Assembly: GCA_002345575.1 (NCBI GenBank)
Contig: DDVX01000019.1
Coordinates: forward strand, 332,615-396,614
DNA from: Stutzerimonas stutzeri
GTDB lineage: Bacteria; Pseudomonadota; Gammaproteobacteria; Pseudomonadales; Pseudomonadaceae
Length of the DNA: 64,000 nucleotides
Direction of reading: 5' to 3'
Made by a program: the position numbers and the translations under genes. Each line of letters starts with the position of its first letter. The stretch's first letter is position 1. Below the pieces are notes generated by a model. It was given only the letters and a program-made list of their open reading frames with translations. It was not told the origin of the DNA and ran no database searches. Shown here piece by piece: positions 1-6,615 of this stretch.

Positions 1-49
1 TTGAGCGAATGCAGGAAGCCCCACCATAAAGCAGGGCTGAGGGAGGCTG

Positions 50-766
50 TCAGAAGGTCAAAGCAAGCTTCTGCATCACTCGACTGACCTGCACAGGGGA
101 CCATTGCCCACCCTTAGCGGTTGTCACTCCCTTGGTATTCAAGCATTCGGCAACGCCAGCAAGTGTCTTGGTGCCACGAAGGATGCACAGTTCTACAGTG
201 TCACGGATGCTTTCAGCGAACGCTTCGGCCTTGGCCTTGGTTGACTCCCCGCCTTTGGATTGATTGACCTTTGTACGGCCTTTGGCAAGAGCTTCTGAGC
301 GACGTTCTACCTTCTCAATGGCTACCGCTTCCCCAGCTTTTGCACGCTTAGCAAGGCTTTTCAGAGCGTCCTTGGTGCGTTGGCTGATGAACTCTCGTTC
401 CTGCTCAGCAAGCATGGCGAACAAATGAAGCTGAATGGTATTGGCGTTCGGCATGGTGGCGACTTTGAAGTCAGCACGCTTCATCAGGCCCGCTATGTGT
501 TCAACGTCCCGGCTCAGACGGTCGAGCTTGGCAACCACTACCGGTAGCTTGTGTGCGAATGCTTTAAAGCCTTCTGGACGGTCAAGAGGATGCACACAGC
601 CAGACACGTTAACGTCGATGTATTCAGCAACCACTTCCCATCCTTGCTGCGCTGCTGCCGTCTCGATGTATTGGCGTTGAGCTTCTAAACCTAAGCCGGA
701 TTCCCCTTGAGCCTTTGTCGATACTCGAAGGTAGGCAATCACTTGGATCGGGGATTTGGTTTCCAT
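50..766 (-). CDS. Serine recombinase (resolvase/invertase family)
   Basis: 238 aa small serine recombinase. The N-terminal resolvase domain shows YLRVS with the likely nucleophile Ser16, followed by the usual GLGLEAQ segment, and later AKLDRLSRD with the conserved arginines. The C-terminal part from about residue 190 (GVAECLNTKGVTTAKGG.WSPVQVSRVM) is a helix-turn-helix of the recombinase type that reads its DNA site. Family members cut and rejoin DNA through a phosphoserine link and act as invertases, resolvases or small integrases. It is the leftmost gene seen on the element and sits at the opposite end from the tyrosine integrase at 8149-9624, so it probably does a second job such as inversion or dimer resolution. 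The start ATG at 766 follows a plausible AGGAGCC ribosome site. Confidence 0.88.
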   Translation of the reverse strand: METKSPIQVIAYLRVSTKAQGESGLGLEAQRQYIETAAAQQGWEVVAEYIDVNVSGCVHPLDRPEGFKAFAHKLPVVVAKLDRLSRDVEHIAGLMKRADFKVATMPNANTIQLHLFAMLAEQEREFISQRTKDALKSLAKRAKAGEAVAIEKVERRSEALAKGRTKVNQSKGGESTKAKAEAFAESIRDTVELCILRGTKTLAGVAECLNTKGVTTAKGGQWSPVQVSRVMQKLALTF

Positions 767-854
767 TGCTCAGGCTCCTTAACACTGCGTTTACATTGCT
801 AGGAGTCATATTACACAGGCTCGGACGTTCGTTCAAGCTATGTAAATTGCGATT

Positions 855-1112
855 CTATTTTTGTTTGGTGCGGGCTTCCAGACGATCAAGGCGACGATCT
901 GTGCTGTTCGATAGGTCAATCACCTTCGCCTCTAGGCTGTTATGCCGTCCTTCCAAATACACAAGGCTGTTTGTCTGGCGTAGCTCAAGCTCGCTGACGC
1001 GGCTATTGGTGGCTTGTAGATCGGCTTGTGTGGGCAATGACCAGATCACCAGCAAGACGGTGGACAGGGCAAAGATGTTGCAGATTTGAAGGCTATTAGC
1101 AAAAGTAATCAA
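855..1112 (-). CDS. Small membrane-anchored coiled-coil protein, phage element
   Basis: 85 aa. An N-terminal hydrophobic segment (about residues 9-28, ICNIFALSTVLLVIWSL) is followed by a charged, heptad-like helix to the C-terminus (SRVSELELRQTNSL...RRLDRLEARTKQK). That layout, one membrane anchor plus an external coiled coil, is shared by many phage accessory proteins, including inner-membrane spanins. I see no family motif that fixes a function. The TTG start is chosen because AAAGGAGAG lies 6 nt upstream; no ATG fits. It lies between the tape-measure gene and the serine recombinase in the same leftward direction. The 239 bases between it and the tape-measure stop (1113-1351) hold no gene I can support. 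Confidence 0.55.
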   Translation of the reverse strand: MITFANSLQICNIFALSTVLLVIWSLPTQADLQATNSRVSELELRQTNSLVYLEGRHNSLEAKVIDLSNSTDRRLDRLEARTKQK

Positions 1113-1351
1113 TTATCTCTCCTTTATTGGGGATTTATATTCTTGAATTGAAAATGTTTAGCAATTATTTGACTTTGGAGTCAGAACAGGCTTAACACAA
1201 TATTTAATGTTATTAAGTAACATCAGCGTTGTAGCCCTGCTATGGGCAATAGCCGGGGAAGGCAGAGAATCGTTTACCCCTGCCTTTTTGCCCTTTTTGT
1301 ATACAAAGCTGAATGTTTACCGGGGTTTATAGCACGTATGTGGCGTGCTAC

Positions 1352-2221
1352 TTATTTAGAGCCGAACGCAATGTCCGTTTCTGTCAGCAACCCTTGTAGA
1401 GAATTATCAAATTGCTCTTGGATCAGTGGCTGTAGCTCCTGAGCAAGAGTTTGAGCATCTGTTGCTTGTGTCTGTATCTGGAAGGCTCCCTGCTGGAAGC
1501 TGACAGACGATTGAACACTCACGTTGCTGCGCTGGGTGAACTGCTGCATCAGAGCATCAGGGCTTGAAGGGGCGTAGGCTTCTGCCGCCTGTTGCCAATC
1601 TGGACGCTGGTAGAGCATTGGTGTGATGGGCTGGCGGGGTTTCTCTTGTAGCCGCGTGATGTTCGGTACAGAGAGCAGACCACGTCCCATACTCGGAGCC
1701 ATCAGGGCTTCACTACGTTGCTCATAGCTGGCTTGTTTGGCCATTGCTGGGCTGTTCTCGATAGCCTTAGCACTCCACGACACTAGGCTGGCTGTAGCTG
1801 ACAGGGCACCAGCTCCAAGGCTGTACATGGCGTCTCTGAGGGGAATGGTAGCGGTGTGCAATTCTTGCTGGGCTGCTGTGAATCGCTTGATACTCGGCAC
1901 CATCCCATCACTATCAAGGGTACGTTGTAGCTCTTCAGAAAACCGAGCGTTAGCCAGTCGAGCTTTTGAGCTTTCAGCACTGGAAGCAAATTCTTCGACA
2001 CGAGGGGCCACATACTCAGCTTGTCGCCTGTATGCCTCGACCAGCATTTCAGGGGTAATGAGGCGGTTGGACATATCCTTTAGGAAAGCTTCTGTTCCTT
2101 TCTTCCCTGTCTTATCGCTCCATACCTGCTGAACGAAGGTCTTCAATGCGCTGTTACTGTCCCCGATTTGTTGATTAAGCTCTTCAGACATCAGAGCGCC
2201 TTTACCAAACACTTGTTGCAC
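1352..2221 (-). CDS. Phage tail tape-measure protein, C-terminal exon
   Basis: Second exon, about 289 codons. It opens (V)QQVFGKGALMSEELNQQIGD, which matches the conserved tape-measure segment usually seen as S-KG-x(3)-EEL-x(2)-Q-G, and continues as long amphipathic helices rich in Ala, Gln and Ser. The tape-measure protein sets tail length and is threaded inside the phage tail tube. The open frame extends upstream to a TTG at 2236, but that stretch is the conserved 3' end of the group I intron, and there is no ribosome site before it. It is therefore read as an exon rather than a free gene. Joined to the exon at 2464-3342 it gives a protein of about 582 aa. An internal ATG (at the M of GALMSEEL) could allow independent translation, but no good ribosome site is visible there. 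Confidence 0.78.
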   Translation of the reverse strand: MQQVFGKGALMSEELNQQIGDSNSALKTFVQQVWSDKTGKKGTEAFLKDMSNRLITPEMLVEAYRRQAEYVAPRVEEFASSAESSKARLANARFSEELQRTLDSDGMVPSIKRFTAAQQELHTATIPLRDAMYSLGAGALSATASLVSWSAKAIENSPAMAKQASYEQRSEALMAPSMGRGLLSVPNITRLQEKPRQPITPMLYQRPDWQQAAEAYAPSSPDALMQQFTQRSNVSVQSSVSFQQGAFQIQTQATDAQTLAQELQPLIQEQFDNSLQGLLTETDIAFGSK

Positions 2222-2463
2222 CAAATCTTCACACAAGGTCGTTAAGCTTGTGCCGTTCTCTTATGAACTGCTGCATATCGCTATGCACGAGGAGACCATA
2301 TCACCACCCTATGCTATGAAAGGGTGCTCACCGTTTCGAGCCACTTGGCTCTACTCCCTTTCGGGATGGTCGTTAGGCATTTAAATCGTAAAGATGATTT
2401 AGCGACGGGATTGTCTACGAGAGAGTTTCCCCGTTTAGGCGAGTTGTTCGACAGTCATTACTG
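2222..2463 (-). ncRNA. Group I self-splicing intron, T4 td-like (IA2-type), no internal ORF
   Basis: Read on the minus strand, all core parts of a group I intron occur in order. They are P4/P5 strands ACGGG (2434-2430) and CCCGU (2409-2405); P6a AAAUC/GAUUU (2400-2396, 2387-2383); P7 GACCAU (2371-2366) with AUGGUC (2299-2294); and CCC-GAAA-GGG (2365-2356). Then come GAGCC-AAGU-GGCUC (2351-2338), P8 CACCCU/AGGGUG (2326-2321, 2310-2305), P9 GCAUA/UAUGC (2286-2273), GUUC/GAAC (2268-2255), and CACAAG with its partner CUUGUG around the UUAACGAC loop (2252-2232). Phrases such as CCTAACGAC, AAACGGGGAA and TAGACAATCCCGT are nearly identical to phage T4 td. Exact ends are uncertain by about 4 nt. Two solutions restore the reading frame: 2463-2222 (242 nt) or 2459-2221 (239 nt). 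No homing endonuclease is present; the P6a loop is only 8 nt. Confidence 0.93.
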
Positions 2464-3342
2464 ACTGAAGGCGCTACGTGTTAACGCATACACTTGGCGT
2501 TCAAGTTGTTGCTGTGTCAGGCCAGACCCCTTGTTAGCGATGTTCATCGTCTCATAGAGCTTGAAGGCTTCGTCGGGGGCCATAAAGATCGACATTTGCT
2601 TCATCATCTGACTGTAAGAGGGAATTGACTCTTCAGCGTTCAAGCCGAGGCGATTGCTAAGTTCAAGAAAACGAGCATTCATTGCGTCCCGTCCTTCTCG
2701 ATCTTGGGAGCCGCTTGCAACGTCCAGGGCGATGCGCTGCGCTTCTCGTTGTGTTTGCGATTGGTTGAGCTTATCCACTTGCCGGTAGGCCATATATCCG
2801 CCTGCTGTCACACCAGCTACAGCAAGACCAACGGGACCACCCATCATTGGGAGACTTGCCCCGATACCACCTCCAAAGCCTGCGGCCCCGGCATATTGTC
2901 CGAGGCTTTGTGTGTTCGGCATATGGGGGAGGCGTGGAGAATAGCCTGCTCCGGGCCAATGAATATTTGCACCGCCTGATGTGCCTAACACGCTCTTAAT
3001 ATCCATTCGAGCCTTGGAGCTTGCACGTGTGAGAACCTGACTTACTTGGCGATTGATGCGGCCTTGATCGAGGGTGATGTTAGACACCTTCAATTCAAGC
3101 AAGCGACCTACGCGGTTAAGTTCTGTCTGTGCTCCGCGTTGTAGAGCGAGGCTATCGAATTTGAATTTCTTAACGTTCAGAGCAGGAAGAGTGAAATTCT
3201 TGCTGAAGTCTTTTTGAAGAATGGCGGTGGTCTTCCTCACCTTGCCTTCCAGAAGCTTCAGGTATCTATCTACTCTTCGTAAATCTTGGAGCCGTGTTTG
3301 TATGCCGATCTGGGCATAGAACGATGAAACGGGACGAGTCAT
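2464..3342 (-). CDS. Phage tail tape-measure protein, N-terminal exon
   Basis: First exon, 293 codons, starting at ATG 3342 (MTRPVSSFYAQIG). Residues about 20-130 are charged helical sequence; about 130-190 is a Gly/Ala-rich hydrophobic stretch (GAAGFGGGIGASLPMMGGPVGLAVAGVTAGGYMAY), typical of tape-measure proteins. The tail end, SQMMKQMSIFMAPDEAFKLYETMNIANKGSGLTQQQLERQVYALTRSAFS, matches the tape-measure region that normally runs straight into the KG-x(3)-EEL motif. Here that motif is encoded 240 nt further on, in another frame. Without splicing, translation would read AGT-CAG-TAA and stop at 2458 with a 294 aa product. No capsid, portal or tail-tube gene is seen in this window; those would have to lie off the left edge. 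Confidence 0.8.
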
Positions 3343-3393
3343 ATTGTTATCCTTTGTTTGTGTTTGGGAAGGGGGCGCAATACCCCCTGTCCT

Positions 3394-3678
3394 TTATTCT
3401 GCGCTGGTGGGCTGTAACCCCATCTGAGCAAGCCGTTCACGAATGATGCGGTTTGTTGTGTTGTTGGGATGACTTGGAGAACGAGCGTTCGCCTCGTTGA
3501 TCATATTCACGTAATACTGAATCTCTTCTTGAGTGAGATTCGATTTAAGCTCAGGCTCTTCTACTTTCTTGGGAGCTTTAGCAGCTACAGGAGCGGGAGC
3601 AGGAACGGTAAGAGCGGCTTTCTTTTCTTCTGCTGCTTTTTTCATGGCGCGTTCAAATGCTTTGATGTTCAGAGGCAT
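3394..3678 (-). CDS. Hypothetical phage protein, 94 aa
   Basis: Unrecognised small protein. Residues 1-25 form a basic helix (MPLNIKAFERAMKKAAEEKKA), then a Pro/Ala/Lys linker (VPAPAPVAAKAPKKVEEPE), then a C-terminal helical part with NMINEANARSPSHPNNTTNRIIRERLAQMG. The start at 3678 is preferred over a longer frame because AAGGAGG lies 8-9 nt upstream and the previous gene stops only one base earlier, which suggests coupled translation. The place just upstream of the tape-measure gene is where many tailed phages keep tail assembly chaperones. That role is only a positional guess and nothing in the sequence confirms it. Confidence 0.7.
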   Translation of the reverse strand: MPLNIKAFERAMKKAAEEKKAALTVPAPAPVAAKAPKKVEEPELKSNLTQEEIQYYVNMINEANARSPSHPNNTTNRIIRERLAQMGLQPTSAE

Positions 3679-3679
3679 C

Positions 3680-4162
3680 TTATTTGCCCTCCTTAATGGA
3701 AGCGAAGTATTCAGCTGCTTCCTTCTTGGCAGCCTCCCGAGCCTTGTGCTCTTTCTCTTCAGCGGCCTTGCGTTCCTTAGCCACTTGAGCCTGATACAAT
3801 TGCTCCGCAAGGATGGATTCTTGCTCAGCGTTGAATGCTTCAATCTCTGCTTTGTATTTTTCTTCTACTTCAAGCTTGATGGCTTCAATTTCTTCTTCCT
3901 GAAGGTTTGCAGGCTTATTGAAATAGCCCGCATATACATTAGGACCAGAACGGCAAGGAAGCTTGGTGTTGAATGTGTAACCTTGAGAAATAAGCTCAAT
4001 CACCTTCTCTGTGTATCGAATCAGGATTGGCTCATCTACCTGCTGGCAGGCAGCGTGAGAGCCTTTGTAGCGTTCGATTGCCTTTTCAATTCGAGCATCA
4101 AGCTCGACCTGATCAAGTTGGCGGGGCTGTTGGACGTGAAGCTTGGTGTTTTGATTAGTCAT
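3680..4162 (-). CDS. Hypothetical phage protein with C-terminal coiled coil, 160 aa
   Basis: Unrecognised. An N-terminal region of about 95 residues (ELDARIEKAIERYKGSHAACQQVDEPILIRYTEKVIELISQGYTF) is followed by a long, highly charged Ala/Glu/Lys helix from about residue 95 to the end, very likely a coiled coil. The start ATG 4162 has AGAGGAAC upstream. A strong terminator hairpin lies only about 30 bases upstream (4193-4218), so expression may depend on read-through or on a promoter hidden in the hairpin. It is translationally linked to the 94 aa gene downstream (stop and start separated by one base). Confidence 0.7.
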   Translation of the reverse strand: MTNQNTKLHVQQPRQLDQVELDARIEKAIERYKGSHAACQQVDEPILIRYTEKVIELISQGYTFNTKLPCRSGPNVYAGYFNKPANLQEEEIEAIKLEVEEKYKAEIEAFNAEQESILAEQLYQAQVAKERKAAEEKEHKAREAAKKEAAEYFASIKEGK

Positions 4163-4192
4163 ATTTGTGTTCCTCTTTTACTTATGGTTTAT

Positions 4193-4218
4193 ATAAAAAC
4201 CGGACAATAGGAGTCCGG
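4193..4218 (-). terminator. Rho-independent terminator or attenuator before the 160 aa gene
   Basis: On the minus strand a 6 bp stem CCGGAC/GTCCGG with a 7 nt loop (4218-4200) is followed at once by TTTTTATAT. This is a standard intrinsic terminator. It lies between the DUF5906 gene with its iterons and the tail-type genes, so it separates the replication and structural parts of the leftward unit. Confidence 0.72.
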
Positions 4219-4390
4219 GGCATTGACTCGGAATGAGCCAAATTCTTTGATGTTTAGTTTTTTGGGGGAGACGCTTGGAAAGGCGGGAGAAGCAATCTTA
4301 GACTTCGCTATCGCTACGTCTACGTCAATATTCGCTCAATGCTTTCGCTCTTATTGACTTACCTTAATCTAATATAAGAAAACGCTTAGC

Positions 4391-4506
4391 GACCCTTCAG
4401 ACTATTCAGACTTCTCTAAAGCCCGCATATACTGTGGCTTACAGGTCTGAAGGTTTATTTCTAAATATACAGAGTATCCTTCAGACTATTCAGACAACCC
4501 TTCAGA
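4391..4506. repeat. Iteron-like repeats, candidate replication origin
   Basis: The 18-base unit CCTTCAGACTATTCAGAC occurs exactly at 4394-4411 and 4478-4495. A shorter copy CCCTTCAGA lies at 4498-4506, and an inverted GGTCTGAAGG at 4444-4453. The intervening DNA is AT-rich. The cluster abuts and slightly overlaps the 3' end of the helicase gene. Repeats of this size next to a replication gene are typical iterons bound by an initiator. The rest of the 4163-4501 gap holds only the terminator and short inverted repeats, no gene. Confidence 0.6.
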
Positions 4507-5761
4507 ACATTACAGATTCAGCTTTTCGAAGTGCGTCTTTAAGTGCCTTCGGAGCTGAATCTTTACTGAACCCGGCATCTACACCATATGGTGTGATATG
4601 AATTACACCTTCGTCCGTTCGTTTGGATTGGCAACCAAGTTGTTCAAGGGCTGCGGCGATCTTCCTGTCAGAAACGGGTTGAGGACTATCTACATCTAAA
4701 TGCCGCTTCACCTGGGCAACGTTGATAACAGGAGACGCTGCGATCATCTTTGCTACCTGTTCGGCGATCTTGTCTTCTAATGACCAACCGAGGCGGGCTT
4801 GCTTACTTTCCGTCATCATTGCCGGGGCGTAGGCGCTGTAGCGCTTCAAATTGACCGCTTCCAGATAATCCCTAACCTTCTGGTATCCACCATCGTTCAG
4901 CCAGTCAGCGAGCGTTCCAATGAATGCCTGTGACTCTGCTTGACTTACCTTATATTCCATAAACTGAGGAATAAAGAATCGGCGATCCGAAGATTCAAAA
5001 TAAATTGGATCGAAGTCATTCGATGCGATAATCAGATTCAGTTTATTTTCAATGGTAATTGTCGGGAGATGCTTTCGGTTAATCATCAGCGTTTCGTTGC
5101 TTTGGTAAATCTTCAATACGTTGGTGGTGCGGCGTTTGTCGATATAGCACTCATCAACCAGCAATGTAGTTTTACCAATCAGAGCATCTTGGAAGGTGCC
5201 AACAATGTCTGAAAGCGAGCAAACATCAGCACTGCTGCCCATAATACCCCGCATCAAAGTGCCTACAAGGAACGTCTTACCCAAGCCCTGCCGGGAGCGA
5301 AGCACGGGAGTTGCAATAATCTTTTGCTCTGGACGGCGAATAGCGTGAGCAATCCACCACAACATATAATCTCGCTCTTCTTGCACCGGGAACATACGTT
5401 CCAGATACTCAAGAAAGGGCGACACTTCATCAGCCGAAACAAAGTTGCCAGAGAAGGCAATATTATGAGGCTTCCAAGTGTTGATGATATTGCCGGGAAG
5501 GAAGGCAGGTCCGTTAGGCTTGAATCCGTCGCCATATGAATAGTTCAGGCAACCAAGCAGATACGACGAATTGATTTCAGGGTCATTCCCTCCGCACTGC
5601 TTATAGTAGTGGTGCAATATTCCTGCAAAACCTTGAACTGTGCCGGTGATAAGGTCAACAAATTGAGCGTTGGAACCCTTGGATGGCACCATAATAAATC
5701 TTTGCTTTACTGCTTCAATTGCGTTGCTGTTGTTATTGGTGATCGGTGCTGCATTGTTCAT
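4502..5761 (-). CDS. DUF5906-type phage replicative helicase (SF3-like ATPase)
   Basis: 419 aa. The P-loop is SRQGLGKTFL (about residues 154-163) and the Walker B strand is TTLLVDECY (about 198-206). It is followed by NVLKIYQSNETLMINRKHLPTITIENKLNLIIASN, the sensor/motif C arrangement of SF3-like phage and plasmid helicases. FFIPQF and a winged-helix-like C-terminus (VAQVKRHLDVDSPQPVSDRKIAAALEQLG) complete it. It probably unwinds DNA at the element's origin; the repeats at 4391-4506 are the obvious site. Unlike the NrS-1 type polymerase that carries this helicase fused to a primase-polymerase, no primase motifs are visible in the short N-terminal part. Start ATG 5761 lies within the preceding small gene. 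Confidence 0.8.
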   Translation of the reverse strand: MNNAAPITNNNSNAIEAVKQRFIMVPSKGSNAQFVDLITGTVQGFAGILHHYYKQCGGNDPEINSSYLLGCLNYSYGDGFKPNGPAFLPGNIINTWKPHNIAFSGNFVSADEVSPFLEYLERMFPVQEERDYMLWWIAHAIRRPEQKIIATPVLRSRQGLGKTFLVGTLMRGIMGSSADVCSLSDIVGTFQDALIGKTTLLVDECYIDKRRTTNVLKIYQSNETLMINRKHLPTITIENKLNLIIASNDFDPIYFESSDRRFFIPQFMEYKVSQAESQAFIGTLADWLNDGGYQKVRDYLEAVNLKRYSAYAPAMMTESKQARLGWSLEDKIAEQVAKMIAASPVINVAQVKRHLDVDSPQPVSDRKIAAALEQLGCQSKRTDEGVIHITPYGVDAGFSKDSAPKALKDALRKAESVMF

Positions 5762-5912
5762 TGGTGTTTACCTCGCGTTGAGAGTTTAGGACGATTTGTT
5801 TGTAAGCTTGGGTGATGATTACGTTAAGTGTGTGGTTGGTGCTGGTGAAGCCGAGGGCCTGCATAACTGCAATCAGCTCATCTTTACTGCGGTCGTTCAG
5901 ATGTGTGCGCAT
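5733..5912 (-). CDS. Small helical protein, 59 aa, overlaps helicase start
   Basis: MRTHLNDRSKDELIAVMQALGFTSTNHTLNVIITQAYKQIV... is a short helical protein with a layout that may be ribbon-helix-helix-like. AAGGAG stands upstream, and the start lies two bases after the stop of the 61 aa gene. Its last residues overlap the first codons of the DUF5906 gene in another frame, so translation is probably coupled. No function recognised. Confidence 0.55.
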   Translation of the reverse strand: MRTHLNDRSKDELIAVMQALGFTSTNHTLNVIITQAYKQIVLNSQREVNTNEQCSTDHQ

Positions 5913-5914
5913 AA

Positions 5915-6100
5915 CTACTGCTCCTTATTCAGTCGTGCAAATTCAGCTTTGAGCTGAAGGTCGAGTAAGTGGCTTTTCAGCAACCTGACACAAATAGCCG
6001 GGATACTTTTGCCAACATTCAATTCTTGAAACTCTGCAAACATCTCGTTTGAGATAAACAGGTTCAGTCGCTTGTAATCTTGTTCATTGAATCGTGGCAT
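5915..6100 (-). CDS. Ribbon-helix-helix-like small DNA-binding protein, 61 aa
   Basis: MPRFNEQDYKRLNLFISNEMFAEFQELNVGKSIPAICVRLLKSHLLDLQ fits the ribbon-helix-helix plan: a short strand (RLNLFIS), a helix (NEMFAEFQEL), a turn, and a second helix (SIPAICVRLLKSHL). Such proteins usually act as dimeric repressors or copy-control regulators. It overlaps the preceding 56 aa frame by 17 bases and is followed two bases later by the 59 aa gene. The cluster lies just upstream of the helicase gene, so replication control is a reasonable guess. Confidence 0.65.
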   Translation of the reverse strand: MPRFNEQDYKRLNLFISNEMFAEFQELNVGKSIPAICVRLLKSHLLDLQLKAEFARLNKEQ

Positions 6101-6254
6101 TGTCCAAACCTCGCTCTAATACGTTGTTGATGACCTCGCTAACGCTCTTGTCCGTATCTCGTGCCATCTTCTGTAGAAGGCAAAGCAGTGATGTGTCCAA
6201 AAGCAAAGTCTCTTTTGTGTAGCTCTTCGAGCCAATGAATATTTCATTTCGCAA
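6084..6254 (-). CDS. Ribbon-helix-helix-like protein, 56 aa, TTG start or frameshifted gene
   Basis: Reads LRNEIFIGSKSYTKETLLLDTSLLCLLQKMARDTDKSVSEVINNVLERGL, a clear ribbon-helix-helix pattern (strand KETLLLD, helix LLCLLQKMARDT, turn, helix SVSEVINNVLERGL). A TTG at 6254 has AAAGGAG about 9 nt upstream. A competing frame beginning at ATG 6334 (MQHHPNANSYQTSFEDVLLPTERR) looks sensible up to this point and then turns into improbable sequence. The original gene may therefore have run from 6334 and be broken by a frameshift near 6255. Both readings are possible. Confidence 0.5.
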   Translation of the reverse strand: MRNEIFIGSKSYTKETLLLDTSLLCLLQKMARDTDKSVSEVINNVLERGLDNATIQ

Positions 6255-6390
6255 TTGTCATTTCTCCTTTCTGTAGGCAATAGAACATCCTCAAACGATG
6301 TTTGATATGAATTAGCGTTGGGATGGTGTTGCACGGATCGTTGATTTACAGCACTAAAAACAGTAGTAAATGCTGTATTTCTATCTGTGT

Positions 6391-6615
6391 TTACGTGGTA
6401 GGCGATAGGTCGCTTTCAATCTCATCGACCAGCTTTTCCAAATCTTTAATTAGCTGGGCAATGTTGTCTTTGTTTTGCAAGCTATAGAGCACATCAGCAA
6501 ACCGATCTTTAGCGAGAGCACGGAGACGGAATCGTCTAATTCGACAGGCGTTGCCACACACCAGCTTGTCACTGCGCCCCTCGATGGGTGTTCCGCACAT
6601 AATGCAGCTACGCAT
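6391..6615 (-). CDS. Small zinc-finger protein, 74 aa
   Basis: MRSCIMCGTPIEGRSDKLVCGNACRIRRFRLRAL has CxxC...CxxxC spacing, a likely zinc-binding knuckle. It is followed by a basic helix and then an acidic helical tail (KDNIAQLIKDLEKLVDEIESDL). Proteins of this size on phages and plasmids often regulate transcription or assist replication; this one cannot be placed in a named family by eye. Its start overlaps the stop of the 101 aa gene by 8 bases. Confidence 0.65.
   Translation of the reverse strand: MRSCIMCGTPIEGRSDKLVCGNACRIRRFRLRALAKDRFADVLYSLQNKDNIAQLIKDLEKLVDEIESDLSPTT

Noticed and set aside
1240..1310. Terminator-like stem AAGGCAG...CTGCCTTTTT on the plus strand
   Set aside because: The T-run fits only the plus strand, where no gene ends; it does not fit the leftward genes, so it was not listed.
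2237..2457. A frameshift mutation or two unrelated genes instead of an intron
   Set aside because: The gap contains an ordered set of group I stems with compensatory differences from td, which a frameshift or an ordinary intergenic region would not produce.
3394..3843. 149 aa version of the 94 aa phage gene
   Set aside because: The extra 55 residues overlap the upstream gene in another frame and read as low-complexity basic sequence; a good ribosome site precedes the internal ATG.
3533..4210. 225 aa plus-strand ORF
   Set aside because: Lies antisense to two supported genes, is hydrophobic from reversed Glu/Lys/Ala codons, and lacks a start context.
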